Source: Thalassospira profundimaris
GTDB lineage: Bacteria; Pseudomonadota; Alphaproteobacteria; Rhodospirillales; Thalassospiraceae
NCBI RefSeq assembly: GCF_003326675.1
Contig: NZ_JPWF01000006.1
Span: 270,075-334,074, forward strand
Direction of reading: 5' to 3'
DNA length: 64,000 nucleotides
Of this stretch, positions 26,794 through 36,970 are shown in pieces; within the stretch, counting starts at the first letter, position 1, and each line of letters opens with the position of its first letter. The notes beneath the pieces were generated by a model, which saw only the letters and a program-made list of their open reading frames with translations, was not told where the DNA came from and searched no databases. The translations under genes and the position numbers were made by a program.

Positions 26794-26950
26794 GACAGCA
26801 GTACCTTATGGTCACGGTTTCATCATTCCGTAGCCTGCAATTTCCAGCTTTGTTTTTCAAGAAAAGCCTGTATCGCACGGATTATACCGAAAATTGCCAA
26901 CTTGTTGATTTGGAGGAGTTTTTATTGAGATTGAGACTTAGTATCGATTC

Positions 26951-26990
26951 TTGACCAAAATCAAGGATGCCCCCGATGGGGCCCTATATC
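26951..26990 (+). promoter_or_regulatory. CRP/FNR-family site with a matched -10 element
   Basis: TTGACCAAAATCAA (26951-26964) fits the FNR/NnrR/Dnr pattern TTGAY-N4-ATCAA. Its centre is 41.5 bp from a predicted start near 26999. TATATC at 26985-26990 is in the right place for the -10 element. This is the class II activator geometry and would put the following operon under low-oxygen or nitric-oxide control. Confidence 0.6.
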
Positions 26991-26999
26991 TCCTGTTTA

Positions 27000-27014
27000 T
27001 GAAAATGATTCGCA
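27000..27014 (+). promoter_or_regulatory. Fur-like inverted repeat over the predicted transcription start
   Basis: TGAAAATGATTCGCA has two 7-bp arms around a central G (TGnnAAT/ATTnnCA, 5 of 7 pairs). It resembles Fur boxes before TonB-receptor genes. A bound repressor here would block initiation. Confidence 0.35.
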
Positions 27015-27087
27015 AAACCAGTTGCATTTGATTGGGCGTATTTGTGCCAGTCAATTTGGTCACTGATCACGGGAATGGGAATTTGAT

Positions 27088-29013
27088 ATGAGGCTCATGA
27101 AACGTTTGTCCGGGGGGACTGCCCTTGTTCTGGGGTGTGTATTCTGGATGACGCTGTCCGAGGGCGTTGTTGCACAGGAATTATTTGTTGATCCGCAGGA
27201 GGTGCAACGCCATGCCAAAGGTGGGCCGCCGAAACTGGTAACACCGGAAACATTGTTGAAGTCGGACCCGATGCATCAGTTCCGCCATGGTGTACTGGAA
27301 AAATCCGAAGGGGTTGAAGACAGTGTGCTGGACGCAAAGCGCCCGGTGAAGATAACGACCCGTTTTGACGGGGCCGGGGATACAAAAACCTATGCCGGGC
27401 AAGCTGCCATCAAAGGGGCCCAGGGATTTGCCATGGGAGGGTATCGATTGGAAGATTCCGGCACTTATGCAAGTGGTGATGGTGAACAGGTTAATGCCGG
27501 GTATCGCCGTGAGGTGCGTCAGTTTGTCACCGGGTGGACACCTTCGCCGTTGGCATCGCTGAAACTTGTCGGGATCCAGGATGATATTACCGATGAGAAA
27601 CAACCCCATCATGGTCTGGATTTGCTTGAAACAGATCGCAAGGTTGGTCGGGGTATCCTTGAAACACACGATATTTTTGGCACAGGCGTTGATTTTAAAG
27701 CCGGTTTAAAAGTGATTGATCTGGATCGTCGTGCGGACAATTACAGCCTGCGCAGCAACAGCGGCCAGAAAATGCGGGTTGCGATTGATCGCCGGATTTG
27801 GGAAGGGCAGGGCAAGGCATCGTTTGAGAAGGAGGGCTGGGAAAATGTCCTGACATTTACCGGAACGCACGATAACCATGTCGCAAGGCGCTATAACGTC
27901 ACAAATGGCGACAAAGTCAATTCCGTCCGAATCCCGGATGTTGATCGCGACACGCTGGCGCTTAATCTTGATACGGGAAAAAGTTTTGGCTCGGAGCAGG
28001 ATCAGACCCTGAAGGCCGGCATTCGGTTTGAACGGGTCACTACAGCACCGGGGGCCGCTGACGAGGTGCCCGATGGCGGGCCAAACCCAGCATTGTTCAA
28101 TATCAGCCCGAGAACCCTTTATAGCAGCTATTACGGAACCACCGACCTTGAGGCCACGGATCATAATCTGAGCGGGCGTTTGCGTTACGAGCAACTTGTT
28201 CATCCCGCCGGTCTTACGGTTTATGGAGACGCATCACGAATTGTACGATCAGCGGATAATATCGAGAAATACCATGCCGTAACCGGTGCTACGACATCGC
28301 GCTGGATCGGGAACCCACAGCTTTCAGCGGAAAAACATCACAAGTTCGAACTTGGCGCGGTCTTTGAAGACGATGCCTATCTTGACTATCAACGCAAGAA
28401 GCCGGGGGCCGGGCTGTTCCAATCCCTACGCCTGAGTGGATCGGTCTATTACGACCAGATTAATGACTTTATTACCCTTGATCGGGCGCGTGGACAAAGC
28501 GGGGTCCTGTTAAGCGACGGGGCCTATGTTTTTCGCAATGTTGATGCGAACTGGATGGCGGCAACCGCCGACCTGCAATGGAATGCGACACGTAATCTGT
28601 CGGGCCAGATGAATATGGTCTGGCAGCGGGCCGAAAACACAACGGACAATCGGGCTGTCTATCAGGTGGCCCCGCTTGAAGCCAATTTTCTCGTCGACTA
28701 TCACGAAAATCTCAGCAGCCTTGGAACGTGGAATGTCGGTTCCCGGTTGCGTCTGGTGGCTGATCAGAACCGTCTTGATGATGACAGCAATAGGGGGAGT
28801 GGCTTTGACGAGCATACCGGTGGGTTTGGTGTGCTGGATCTTTACGCCGGAATGCAGGTTTACGACCGGGTGTCCCTGAGCGCGGGGATCGACAACCTGT
28901 TTGACCGTGATTACCGCGAATACATTAAAGGCAATCACGTCGAAAACCCAGGAAAATCAACGATCTATGCGCCGGGGCGGGCCATCTGGATACGCCTGTC
29001 GGGTAATTTCTAG
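27088..29013 (+). CDS. OprC/NosA-like TonB-receptor-type outer-membrane barrel, apparently without a plug domain
   Basis: This 641-residue protein has a signal peptide (about 1-29, ending VVAQ). Only about 70 residues follow before barrel-like sequence begins. The barrel resembles OprC/NosA copper receptors: ASGDGEQVNAGYRRE, then VTGWTPSPLASLKL, RRADNYSLRS, and the C-terminal AGIDNLFDRDYREYI, with terminal Phe. No TonB box or typical plug motif is visible in the N-terminal part. It heads an operon with a NitT/TauT-type ABC transporter and nnrS. I infer that it passes a small metal or metal complex across the outer membrane. Confidence 0.82.
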   Translation: MRLMKRLSGGTALVLGCVFWMTLSEGVVAQELFVDPQEVQRHAKGGPPKLVTPETLLKSDPMHQFRHGVLEKSEGVEDSVLDAKRPVKITTRFDGAGDTKTYAGQAAIKGAQGFAMGGYRLEDSGTYASGDGEQVNAGYRREVRQFVTGWTPSPLASLKLVGIQDDITDEKQPHHGLDLLETDRKVGRGILETHDIFGTGVDFKAGLKVIDLDRRADNYSLRSNSGQKMRVAIDRRIWEGQGKASFEKEGWENVLTFTGTHDNHVARRYNVTNGDKVNSVRIPDVDRDTLALNLDTGKSFGSEQDQTLKAGIRFERVTTAPGAADEVPDGGPNPALFNISPRTLYSSYYGTTDLEATDHNLSGRLRYEQLVHPAGLTVYGDASRIVRSADNIEKYHAVTGATTSRWIGNPQLSAEKHHKFELGAVFEDDAYLDYQRKKPGAGLFQSLRLSGSVYYDQINDFITLDRARGQSGVLLSDGAYVFRNVDANWMAATADLQWNATRNLSGQMNMVWQRAENTTDNRAVYQVAPLEANFLVDYHENLSSLGTWNVGSRLRLVADQNRLDDDSNRGSGFDEHTGGFGVLDLYAGMQVYDRVSLSAGIDNLFDRDYREYIKGNHVENPGKSTIYAPGRAIWIRLSGNF

Positions 29014-29052
29014 TGCGGCACGAATGTTTGATGCTGTTTTAAGGAGATAAAA

Positions 29053-30063
29053 ATGTTCAATGCCAAAAATCTTGATCGACGGAATTTCTTGGCTGGCGTA
29101 GCTGCCAGCGGTGCGATTGCATTGTCTTCGCGTTCTGTTCTTGCCGGGGCACTGAAAACGGGGGATGCGGTTGGCATTTGGGGGCCGCCGGTCGGCCCGT
29201 CGATTGCACTGGCACATTTGACGGAAAGCAGTGCGATACAAGACGCGGCACCGGGGTCGGTTTTTCGGGTCTGGCGGACACCCGATCAAATGCGGGCCGG
29301 GGTTGTTTCAGGTGAAATGGAAATCACGATTGTGCCGACCTATACCGGGGCGAACCTGTTTAATCGCGGATTGCCGGTCAAGATGGCGAATGTGATGACC
29401 TGGGGCCTGCTTTATATGATGAGCACGGATCGAGCCGTAACATCACTTTCCGATATTGGCGGAAAAACGATTGTCATGCCGTTTCGCAATGATATGCCCG
29501 ATCTTGTGTTTCGCCATATTCTCAGCGCCAACGGGATATCGGCAGATAAGGATATTGAGATTGTTTACACGGCAACCCCGCTTGAAGCAGTGCAATATTT
29601 GTTATCGGGGCGGGTTGATACCGCGATTTTGCCGGAACCGCTTGCCACAGCATCTATTCTTAAGGGGCTTGGCGCATCTGTCAGTGTAGATCGGGTTTTG
29701 AGCCTTCAGGACGAATGGGGACGGGCGACCGGGCGGGCACCGTTTATTCCGCAGGCCGGTGCCGTGGTCAGTGACGGCCTTTTGGCGCGCAAGCCTGATT
29801 TTGTGACGGCATTCAACATACAGGCAGCACAGTCGACCGACTGGGTGAACAACAATCCGGCAAGTGCCGGGCGACTGGCACAGGATTATCTGGAGATTGG
29901 TGGGCCAGTAATCGAGAAATCCATTCCCTACTCCAATTTGCGGATGGTTTCGGCCGGAGATGCGCGCGCAGATCTTGAATTTTTCTTTGAAACGCTGGCG
30001 CAGCAATCACCCGATATCATCGGCGGTAAATTACCCGCAGATGAATTTTACCTTTCGCTTTGA
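29053..30063 (+). CDS. NitT/TauT-type ABC transporter substrate-binding protein with Tat signal
   Basis: This 336-residue protein begins with a twin-arginine signal (LDRRNFLAGVAASGAI), so it is probably exported folded through Tat. The mature domain is a type 2 binding fold of the NMT1/SsuA-like class, with MRAGVVSGEMEITIVPTYTG and LLSGRVDTAILPEP as characteristic segments. An AAGGAGAT site precedes the start, 39 bp after the barrel gene. It would feed the following permease and ATPase. Tat export hints at a metal or cofactor ligand, but this is inference. Confidence 0.85.
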   Translation: MFNAKNLDRRNFLAGVAASGAIALSSRSVLAGALKTGDAVGIWGPPVGPSIALAHLTESSAIQDAAPGSVFRVWRTPDQMRAGVVSGEMEITIVPTYTGANLFNRGLPVKMANVMTWGLLYMMSTDRAVTSLSDIGGKTIVMPFRNDMPDLVFRHILSANGISADKDIEIVYTATPLEAVQYLLSGRVDTAILPEPLATASILKGLGASVSVDRVLSLQDEWGRATGRAPFIPQAGAVVSDGLLARKPDFVTAFNIQAAQSTDWVNNNPASAGRLAQDYLEIGGPVIEKSIPYSNLRMVSAGDARADLEFFFETLAQQSPDIIGGKLPADEFYLSL

Positions 30064-30084
30064 CCAGAGGCAGGAAAAGGCGTG

Positions 30085-30897
30085 ATGGGCGTTGTAAAAG
30101 ACATTGCTGTTTATTTCTGGAGTGTCTGGGGGGCGCTGGTTGGTCTTTTCCTGTTTGTTGCGCTTTGGGAAGCCGGGCATGCTGTGTATGGCGATTTTAT
30201 CCTGCCAGCCCCGGCTGATGCTCTGGCGCGGTTTGGGGATTTTGTGCACGACGGATCGGCGGTATCGGCGGCATCCGATACGGCCATTCGCGCAATTGGC
30301 GGATTTGCGGTTTCCGGGCTGATTGGCAGTCTGGTCGGGGTCATGGCCGGGTTGTCGATAACAGCCGCCCGGGCAGTGCGCCCGGTGGTGACGGTATTGC
30401 TTGGTATTCCGCCAATTGCATGGATTGTGCTGGCGTTGCTGTGGTTCGGGCCGACCGGCATGACACCGATGTTTACGGTTATTGTCACCAGCATTCCGAT
30501 TACCTTTGCCGGGGCGGTGGAGGGCACACGTACCCTAGACCGCGACCTTGAGGATATGGCGCGTATTTTTCGTGCTACCCGGTTACGCATTTTTGTTGAT
30601 GTGCATCTTCCTCATATCCTGTCCTATCTGTTTCCTGCCTGGATTACGGCACTTGGCATGGCTTGGAAGGTTGCGGTGATGGCCGAACTTCTGGCGACCT
30701 CGGACGGGATTGGCGCCAGAATGGCAACCGCGCGGGTCAATCTTGACATGGCTGCGACGATGGCGTGGATTGTTGCGACTGTCGGATTGTTGCTGATGGT
30801 CGAATATCTTGTCCTGGAGCCACTTAAACGGCGTACGGAAACATGGCGTCAGCGTCCTGCCGGACACGGGAATTCCAGTCAGATGCGGAGGATGTGA
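30085..30897 (+). CDS. NitT/TauT-type ABC transporter permease
   Basis: This 270-residue inner-membrane protein has about six helices. It shows the family segments [16 protein letters not shown] and, in the coupling loop, [20 protein letters not shown] followed by [21 protein letters not shown] precedes GTG 30082 and ATG 30085; I took the ATG. Its stop overlaps the ATPase start (TGATG). It forms the channel of the importer fed by the Tat-exported binding protein. Confidence 0.88.
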   Translation: MGVVKDIAVYFWSVWGALVGLFLFVALWEAGHAVYGDFILPAPADALARFGDFVHDGSAVSAASDTAIRAIGGFAVSGLIGSLVGVMAGLSITAARAVRPVVTVLLGIPPIAWIVLALLWFGPTGMTPMFTVIVTSIPITFAGAVEGTRTLDRDLEDMARIFRATRLRIFVDVHLPHILSYLFPAWITALGMAWKVAVMAELLATSDGIGARMATARVNLDMAATMAWIVATVGLLLMVEYLVLEPLKRRTETWRQRPAGHGNSSQMRRM

Positions 30898-31637
30898 TGC
30901 TGGCGTGGAAATCCGTTTCGATCAGTCGAATGGGGCAGGAAATATTTTCTGATATCTCGCTGGAGATCGGGCAGGGCAAGATTGTTTCTCTGGTTGGGCC
31001 GTCGGGCTGTGGCAAGACGACATTGTTGATGATTGCGGCGGGATTGATGGATGCGGATAGCGGCAGTCTTGAATGTGGCTTTCGTAATCCGGGAATGGTG
31101 TTTCAGGAACCGCGTTTGTTGCCGTGGAAGCGTGCGGGGGACAACATGGCATTTGGTCTTGTTGCCCGGGGGCAGAAAAGCATCGATTTTCGCTGCCGGA
31201 TTGAGGCATTGGCCGCCACGCTTGGCCTTGATCGGCGTGATCTGGACAAGTATCCACATGAACTGAGTGGCGGGATGCGTCAGCGTGTTGCCCTTGGTCG
31301 CGCCCTGGTGATTGAGCCGGATTTGCTGTTGCTTGACGAGCCGTTCAGCGCGCTTGATATCGGCTTGCGCCAGGAATTGCAGGATTTACTGGTGCGCCAG
31401 ATTTCAGAGCGTGGATTGACGGCGGTGTTTATTACCCATGATTTGGTCGAAGCAGCCCGGATCAGTGACGTCATTGTTGTTATGGACCGGCATCCGCGCG
31501 GGATTGTTTATCAACACGCGATGCCCGGTATACCTGGTTGCCGTCCAGAACGAGACATTTTTAGCGCGGTTGGTGATTTGCTGGCTGTGCCGGTGGTGGC
31601 GCGGGCATTCCGGGCACAGGATATAGAGAAACTTTGA
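30897..31637 (+). CDS. NitT/TauT-type ABC transporter ATP-binding protein
   Basis: This 246-residue ATPase has Walker [10 protein letters not shown] near residue 34, Q-loop [14 protein letters not shown] (a Trp-containing form typical of SsuB/TauB/NrtD), signature [15 protein letters not shown], and Walker [14 protein letters not shown] chose the ATG that overlaps the permease stop and has GCGGAGGA upstream; the frame is open further upstream. The stop overlaps the start of nnrS (TGATG), so the ABC transporter and NnrS are translationally coupled. Confidence 0.9.
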   Translation: MLAWKSVSISRMGQEIFSDISLEIGQGKIVSLVGPSGCGKTTLLMIAAGLMDADSGSLECGFRNPGMVFQEPRLLPWKRAGDNMAFGLVARGQKSIDFRCRIEALAATLGLDRRDLDKYPHELSGGMRQRVALGRALVIEPDLLLLDEPFSALDIGLRQELQDLLVRQISERGLTAVFITHDLVEAARISDVIVVMDRHPRGIVYQHAMPGIPGCRPERDIFSAVGDLLAVPVVARAFRAQDIEKL

Positions 31638-32836
31638 TGGATCGCTTTTATCAGCATCCCGTTTGGGCTTATGCATTCAGGCCCTTCTTTCTTCTGGCAG
31701 CAGGTTACGCCATTGCGATCATTCCGGTCTGGGTCTTTGTTTTGTTTAGTGGTGCGGATCCGTTGCCCTTGACGTCACCGGGGCTTTGGCATGGGCATGA
31801 ATTGATTTACGGTTTTATGGTGGCAGCCCTTGCCGGATTTATCCTGACAGCATTGCCAAGCTGGACGTCATCGGCGCCGCTTTGCGGACGGGGACTGGTT
31901 TGGCTTGTTGCGTTGTGGCTGGCCGGGCGTGGTGTGATGATGTTTGCCGCCATACTGCCAATTACCTTGGTGGCACTTGTTAATCTTGCGTTTTTACCGG
32001 TGCTTTTGTGGCTTGTGGCGCGGGCGATGATTGCTGCACGGATTTACCGCCATGCCGGATTTGTTTGGGTTATTGCGGGATTGTTTCTGGCGCAGGTTCT
32101 GTTTTTTGCCGGTGTTTCTTTCGAGGGGGAGTTTCATGGTGGTGCCGCATGGGACGGAATTGGCCTGAGATCAGCTGTTTTGTTGATGGTGGTGTTGATT
32201 GTGTTGTCAACGACGCGCATTGCGATGGTTGTGGTTAATTTCGCCTTGGAAGAAGACGGATGTGATCCGATCTTTCGCCCGACACCGCCGCGCCGGAATT
32301 TGGCAAACTTTGTGGTGTTGCTTTATCTGTTGGTTGATGGAGTTTCCCCCGGCCACGCGGTTGGGGGATGGATCGCCCTTGCCGCCGCAGCAGCCCAGCT
32401 CGACGTCATGAGCGATTTTCACATCGGGCGCGTTTTGCGCCGTCCCTATGTTTTGGGGCTTTATCTGGGACATGGCTGGATTGCGGCTGGTTTTGCCGGG
32501 ATCGGGATATCGTCAATTTGGGGAATAGGTCTTGGGAGCGATTTTCTGCATGGATTGGGGATTGGTGCCGCGGGAATCGCGATCCTGACCGTTATGGGAA
32601 TTGCCGGTCTGCGCCATAGCGGACGTGCATTGCAGTTTTCGACAGGACTTTATGGCGCGCTTATCCTGATCAATCTTTCGGCGGTGCTGCGGGTAGGGGG
32701 AAGCTATGTCGACGTGATCCCCTATGACGTAATGATCGGTACGGCATCGGTTTTGTGGGTTCTGAGTTTTGTTCTTTATCTTGTGGTGTTTGTGCCGAAG
32801 CTTTTGTCTGTGCGTGCGGATGGCAAACCGGGATAA
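31637..32836 (+). CDS. nnrS: NnrS family heme-copper membrane protein
   Basis: This 399-residue protein has about twelve transmembrane helices. It shows the NnrS hallmarks AFRPFFLLAAGYA near the N-terminus and WHGHELIYGFMVAALAGFIL, whose histidines are conserved in the family. NnrS proteins contain heme and copper, are widespread in denitrifiers and protect iron pools and metabolism during nitric oxide stress. The gene is last in the barrel/ABC operon and shares its CRP/FNR-type promoter. Confidence 0.92.
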   Translation: MDRFYQHPVWAYAFRPFFLLAAGYAIAIIPVWVFVLFSGADPLPLTSPGLWHGHELIYGFMVAALAGFILTALPSWTSSAPLCGRGLVWLVALWLAGRGVMMFAAILPITLVALVNLAFLPVLLWLVARAMIAARIYRHAGFVWVIAGLFLAQVLFFAGVSFEGEFHGGAAWDGIGLRSAVLLMVVLIVLSTTRIAMVVVNFALEEDGCDPIFRPTPPRRNLANFVVLLYLLVDGVSPGHAVGGWIALAAAAAQLDVMSDFHIGRVLRRPYVLGLYLGHGWIAAGFAGIGISSIWGIGLGSDFLHGLGIGAAGIAILTVMGIAGLRHSGRALQFSTGLYGALILINLSAVLRVGGSYVDVIPYDVMIGTASVLWVLSFVLYLVVFVPKLLSVRADGKPG

Positions 32837-32876
32837 GCGCAGTAGCCAAAGCGTGATGCAATGATAGCCTGAAAAC

Positions 32877-32907
32877 AAAAACGGCCGGGGAAATCCCCGG
32901 CCGTTTT
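32877..32907. terminator. Bidirectional terminator between nnrS and nrdJ
   Basis: ACGGCCGGGG pairs with CCCCGGCCGT over a 4-nt loop with flanking A and T tracts, between two convergent genes. Confidence 0.9.
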
Positions 32908-32942
32908 GCTGATCAGATCAGAAGTCGTTCGGGCCGTAACCC

Positions 32943-35900
32943 TTAGGAGCAACCGGTGGTCGCGCCGCAAGAGTCGCATTTCAGGCAGGTGCCGTTACGC
33001 ACCAGGGTGAAGTTGCCGCAATCCGGGCAACCGTCGCCTTCGTAACCCTTCATGCGGGCTTCGCGAATTTTGTCCATCTTGTCATCGGTTTTGGCGATGA
33101 CTTCTTCGCTGGTGGTCAGGATCGCATTGTTCTGCGGTGCTGACGGGGCAGCGGTGGTTGCGGCACTTGCGGTGGTTTCATGGCTGTGATTGTGGCCATG
33201 ACCGTCGGTGCCGGTGGACTTGACTTCGATAACGCGTTCTTCGGTCTGTGCGCCGCCGTCAACAACATAGAGGTTGCGACGTACGAAGCCCGAAGAGGCA
33301 ACCTTGCGGATGGTTTCGATCGCCTGATCGCCGGATTTCTTGGCTGCTTCGCCAAGGTCACCTTCGGCGACACCTTCGCCAACCGCATCCGGAAGGATGT
33401 CGGACGGCTGAACGTGGGCAAGATCGTTACGACCAAGGTAAGAGATCGCCAGTTCGCGGAACATGTAATCAAGAATGGAGGTTGCCATCTTGATCGCATC
33501 GTTGCCCGAAACCATACCCGACGGTTCAAAGCGGGTGAAGGTGAAGGCTTCGACATATTCTTCCAGCGGAACGCCATATTGCAGGCCGATGGAAACCGCG
33601 ATTGCGAAGTTGTTCATCAGCGAGCGGAAAGCAGCGCCTTCCTTGTGCATGTCGATGAAGATTTCGCCAAGCTTGCCGTCTTCATATTCACCGGTGCGCA
33701 GGTAAACCTTGTGACCGCCAACGGTGGCCTTCTGGGTGTAGCCTTTGCGGCGACCCGGAAGCGAGCGACGATCACCACGGATGACGCGTTCGATGATTTT
33801 TTCGACGATCTGCTCGGATGCGGCGGCTGCCTTGGCGGCGGACGGCTGATCCGAGTAATCCTCTTCCTCGACGAGGGCAGAGTTCAGCGGCTGGCTGAGT
33901 TTCGAGCCATCACGATACAGGGCGTTTGCCTTCAGACCCAGACGCCAGGACAGCATATAGGCGTCCTTGCAATCCTGAATGTTGGCGCTGCTCGGCATGT
34001 TGATGGTTTTCGAAATCGCACCCGAGATGAACGGCTGAGCCGCGGCCATCATGCGGATGTGGCTTTCAGCCGACAGGTAACGTTTGCCGATACGGCCACA
34101 CGGGTTTGCACAATCAAAGACCGACAGGTCTTCGTCACGCAGGTGCGGGGCCTGTTCGAGGGTCATCGAACCACAAACATAGGTGTTGGCAGCTTCGATC
34201 TGTTTCTTGTCAAACCCGAGGGCGGCAAGCATGTCAAAGTCCATCGAATTGATGGCTTTGGCATCCAGGCCAAGGGTGTTGATGCAGAAATCATCGCCAA
34301 AGGTGTATTTGTTGAAGACGAATTTGATGTCGAATGCGTTTTTAAGGGCGCCTTCGACCTTGGCAATTGCGTCGTCATCGAAACCTTTGGCGCGCAGATC
34401 GTCATGGGAGACGGCCGGCGAACCAACCAGCGTACCGTGACCAACCGCGTATTTTTCAATGTCGCGGATCTGGTTTTCGGTATAGCCGAGCGTTGCAAGC
34501 GCAACCGGAACGGTGCGGTTGATGATTTTGAAGTAACCGCCGCCAGCAAGCTTTTTGAACTTCACGAGTGCGAAGTCAGGCTCGATGCCGGTGGTGTCGC
34601 AATCCATGACCAGACCGATGGTGCCGGTCGGCGCAATAACGGTGGTCTGGGCGTTGCGGTAACCGTGTTTTTCACCCAGTTCCAGTGCCTTGTCCCAAGC
34701 AGCGCGGGCAGCAACCGGAAGATCGGCATAGGGGCTGTCGGCAGCAACCAGCGGAACCGGATTGATCGACAGGCCTTCGTAGCCTTCCTGTTCGCCATAA
34801 GCCGCGCGGCGATGGTTACGCATGACGCGCAGCATTTCAGAGGCGTTATCGCCATAGCCCGGGAACGGACCCTGTTCGCCAGCCATTTCGGCCGAGGTCG
34901 CATAGGAAATACCGCACATGATCGCGGTCAGGGACGCGCCAATCGCACGGCCTTCGTCGCTGTCATAGGAGATACCCATGCTCATCAGCAGGCCGCCAAT
35001 GTTGGCATAGCCAAGGCCGAGCGTACGGTAACGATAGGAAAGTTCCGCAATACGATCCGACGGGAACTGTGCCATCAGAACCGAGATTTCAAGAACCACA
35101 GTCCACAGACGAACGGCATGTTCATAGGCTGCGATGTCCACACCGCCATCATCAGAACGGAAGTTCATCAGGTTAAGCGATGCAAGGTTACATGCGGTGT
35201 CATCAAGGAACATATATTCCGAGCACGGGTTGGACGCATTGATGCGACCCGAATTCGGGCAGGTGTGCCATTCGTTAATCGTGGTGTCGTACTGGATGCC
35301 CGGATCAGCACAAGCCCAAGCAGCTTCGCCAACCTTGTCCCAAAGATCACGTGCATTGACGGTTTTGGAGACTTTGCCGTCGGTGCGTCGGGTCAGGTTC
35401 CAGTCGGAATTATCCAGAACAGCCTGAAGGAAGTCGTTCGACACACGAACAGAGTTGTTCGAGTTCTGGCCGGAAACGGTCAGATATGCTTCGGAATCCC
35501 AGTCAGTGTCATAGGTTTTGAAGCTGATCTCGGTGAAGCCCTGACGAGCGAATTCGATGATCTTGTTGATATAGGAATCCGGGATCATGACAGCGCGGGC
35601 AGCCAGCACAGCTTCTTTGAGCTGCGGGTTGTTGCGCGGAATGAAGCGGTATTCCGAATCAGCGGCACCGTCCCAGTTGGTGCAGGCCGCAAGAACAGCG
35701 GTCAGGTGCTTTTCAGCCAGTTTGGAACCGGCGACGAGGGCAGCAACTTTCTGCTCTTCGACGACTTTCCAATCAATATATTCTTCGATGTCCGGGTGAT
35801 CAATATCGACCACAACCATTTTGGCTGCGCGGCGGGTGGTGCCACCCGATTTGATCGCGCCAGCAGCACGGTCACCGATTTTCAGGAAGCTCATCAGGCC

Positions 35901-36656
35901 CGAAGAACGACCGCCACCCGACAGGGTCTCGCCGCCGCCACGAACGTTGGAGAAGTTCGAACCGGTACCGGAGCCGAATTTGAACAGGCGGGCTTCACGG
36001 GTCCAGAGATCCATGATGCCGCCTTCATTGACCAGATCGTCGGCAACAGACTGAATGAAGCAGGCATGCGGCTGCGGATGTTCATACGCGCTTGCCGATT
36101 TGGTCAGTTCGCCTGTTTTGAAATCAACATAGGAGTGACCCTGTGCCGGGCCATCAATGCCATAGGCCCAATGCAGACCGGTGTTGAACCACTGCGGAGA
36201 GTTCGGTGCACCCATCTGGTGGGAGAGCTGATAGCGCATTTCATCAAAGAAAGCCTGCGCATCGGATTCGGCATCAAAATAGCCGCCTTTCCAGCCCCAG
36301 TAGGTCCAGGTGCCAGCAAGACGATCAAAGACCTGGGTTGCGCTGGTTTCGCTGGTATAGCGTTTTTCAGCCGGCATTTTGTCAAGCTTGGCGGTGTCGG
36401 CAGTCTGACGCCACAGCCAGGACGGGACGTCCTTTTCCTTGACCGGTTTGAGCGCGACCGGAACGCCCGCCTTGCGGAAATATTTCTGAGCCAGAACGTC
36501 ACTCGCCACCTGTGAGAAGGAAGCGGGCATGTCAATGTCATTCATCGCAAAAACGACGGAACCATCCGGGTTTTTGATGACGGAAGATGACTTACGAAAT
36601 TCGATGTCGGCATATGGGCTGACACCGTCCTGAGTGAACTTTCTGGTAATCCGCAT
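32943..36656 (-). CDS. nrdJ: Vitamin B12-dependent (class II) ribonucleotide reductase
   Basis: This 1237-residue reductase makes deoxyribonucleotides using adenosylcobalamin, so it needs neither oxygen nor a separate radical subunit. NPCSE near residue 477 carries the catalytic Asn, Cys and Glu of the finger loop. [19 protein letters not shown] is another family segment. The C-terminus has CPDCGNF and [14 protein letters not shown], a zinc-ribbon/redox tail. It is the long alphaproteobacterial form. Tandem NrdR boxes lie about 220-270 bp upstream. No second reductase is in the window. Confidence 0.95.
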   Translation of the reverse strand: MRITRKFTQDGVSPYADIEFRKSSSVIKNPDGSVVFAMNDIDMPASFSQVASDVLAQKYFRKAGVPVALKPVKEKDVPSWLWRQTADTAKLDKMPAEKRYTSETSATQVFDRLAGTWTYWGWKGGYFDAESDAQAFFDEMRYQLSHQMGAPNSPQWFNTGLHWAYGIDGPAQGHSYVDFKTGELTKSASAYEHPQPHACFIQSVADDLVNEGGIMDLWTREARLFKFGSGTGSNFSNVRGGGETLSGGGRSSGLMSFLKIGDRAAGAIKSGGTTRRAAKMVVVDIDHPDIEEYIDWKVVEEQKVAALVAGSKLAEKHLTAVLAACTNWDGAADSEYRFIPRNNPQLKEAVLAARAVMIPDSYINKIIEFARQGFTEISFKTYDTDWDSEAYLTVSGQNSNNSVRVSNDFLQAVLDNSDWNLTRRTDGKVSKTVNARDLWDKVGEAAWACADPGIQYDTTINEWHTCPNSGRINASNPCSEYMFLDDTACNLASLNLMNFRSDDGGVDIAAYEHAVRLWTVVLEISVLMAQFPSDRIAELSYRYRTLGLGYANIGGLLMSMGISYDSDEGRAIGASLTAIMCGISYATSAEMAGEQGPFPGYGDNASEMLRVMRNHRRAAYGEQEGYEGLSINPVPLVAADSPYADLPVAARAAWDKALELGEKHGYRNAQTTVIAPTGTIGLVMDCDTTGIEPDFALVKFKKLAGGGYFKIINRTVPVALATLGYTENQIRDIEKYAVGHGTLVGSPAVSHDDLRAKGFDDDAIAKVEGALKNAFDIKFVFNKYTFGDDFCINTLGLDAKAINSMDFDMLAALGFDKKQIEAANTYVCGSMTLEQAPHLRDEDLSVFDCANPCGRIGKRYLSAESHIRMMAAAQPFISGAISKTINMPSSANIQDCKDAYMLSWRLGLKANALYRDGSKLSQPLNSALVEEEDYSDQPSAAKAAAASEQIVEKIIERVIRGDRRSLPGRRKGYTQKATVGGHKVYLRTGEYEDGKLGEIFIDMHKEGAAFRSLMNNFAIAVSIGLQYGVPLEEYVEAFTFTRFEPSGMVSGNDAIKMATSILDYMFRELAISYLGRNDLAHVQPSDILPDAVGEGVAEGDLGEAAKKSGDQAIETIRKVASSGFVRRNLYVVDGGAQTEERVIEVKSTGTDGHGHNHSHETTASAATTAAPSAPQNNAILTTSEEVIAKTDDKMDKIREARMKGYEGDGCPDCGNFTLVRNGTCLKCDSCGATTGCS

Positions 36657-36817
36657 GGTCTGCTCCGGTTTTGATCAGCCGTAAGGAGGCGCTATCTGGT
36701 AATGCGCCAACATCGCCTGATTTTATATAGTTTGCTCATTGCTATTGCGCTGCCCCAATTACCGATATTTTCCGGCGTTTCTGGTGCGTCGCAGATGTCT
36801 GTATTCGGTGGTGTGGT

Positions 36818-36847
36818 CCCCCCTTGGAACCATCCGGTCCGTGGGGG
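36818..36847 (-). other. GC-rich hairpin in the nrdJ leader
   Basis: CCCCC pairs with GGGGG and encloses a second helix GGAACC/GGTCC. On the minus strand it would lie near the 5' end of the nrdJ message if the TATATT at about 36850-36855 is the -10 element. I find no B12-box, so this is not a recognisable cobalamin riboswitch. Confidence 0.4.
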
Positions 36848-36876
36848 AATATATAATGGCAAAAATTCGCCACAGT

Positions 36877-36924
36877 CCACTAATCTTTGTGGTTGACAGC
36901 AATTTTTACCACAACATGTAGTGG
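36877..36924 (-). promoter_or_regulatory. Tandem NrdR boxes upstream of nrdJ
   Basis: CCACTAATCTTTGTGG and CCACAACATGTAGTGG both fit the 16-bp NrdR consensus (acaCwAtATaTwGtgt), with the second the stronger. Their centres are 32 bp apart, about three helical turns, which is the spacing NrdR requires. Repression by the ATP/dATP-sensing NrdR is therefore likely. Confidence 0.75.
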
Positions 36925-36970
36925 GTTGGTTGCTGTCTTGCTGATTCGATGCTGAGGGGATTCTCGTTAA

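Noticed and set aside
33180..36515. A 1111-codon open frame on the plus strand opposite nrdJ
   Set aside because: It mirrors the codon pattern of nrdJ in the antisense direction. NrdJ is unambiguous, and this frame has no recognisable domain and no ribosome site.
36660..36880. Cobalamin riboswitch in the nrdJ leader
   Set aside because: I looked for a B12-box and the conserved core on the minus strand and found none. Only a GC-rich hairpin is present, while NrdR boxes explain the control.
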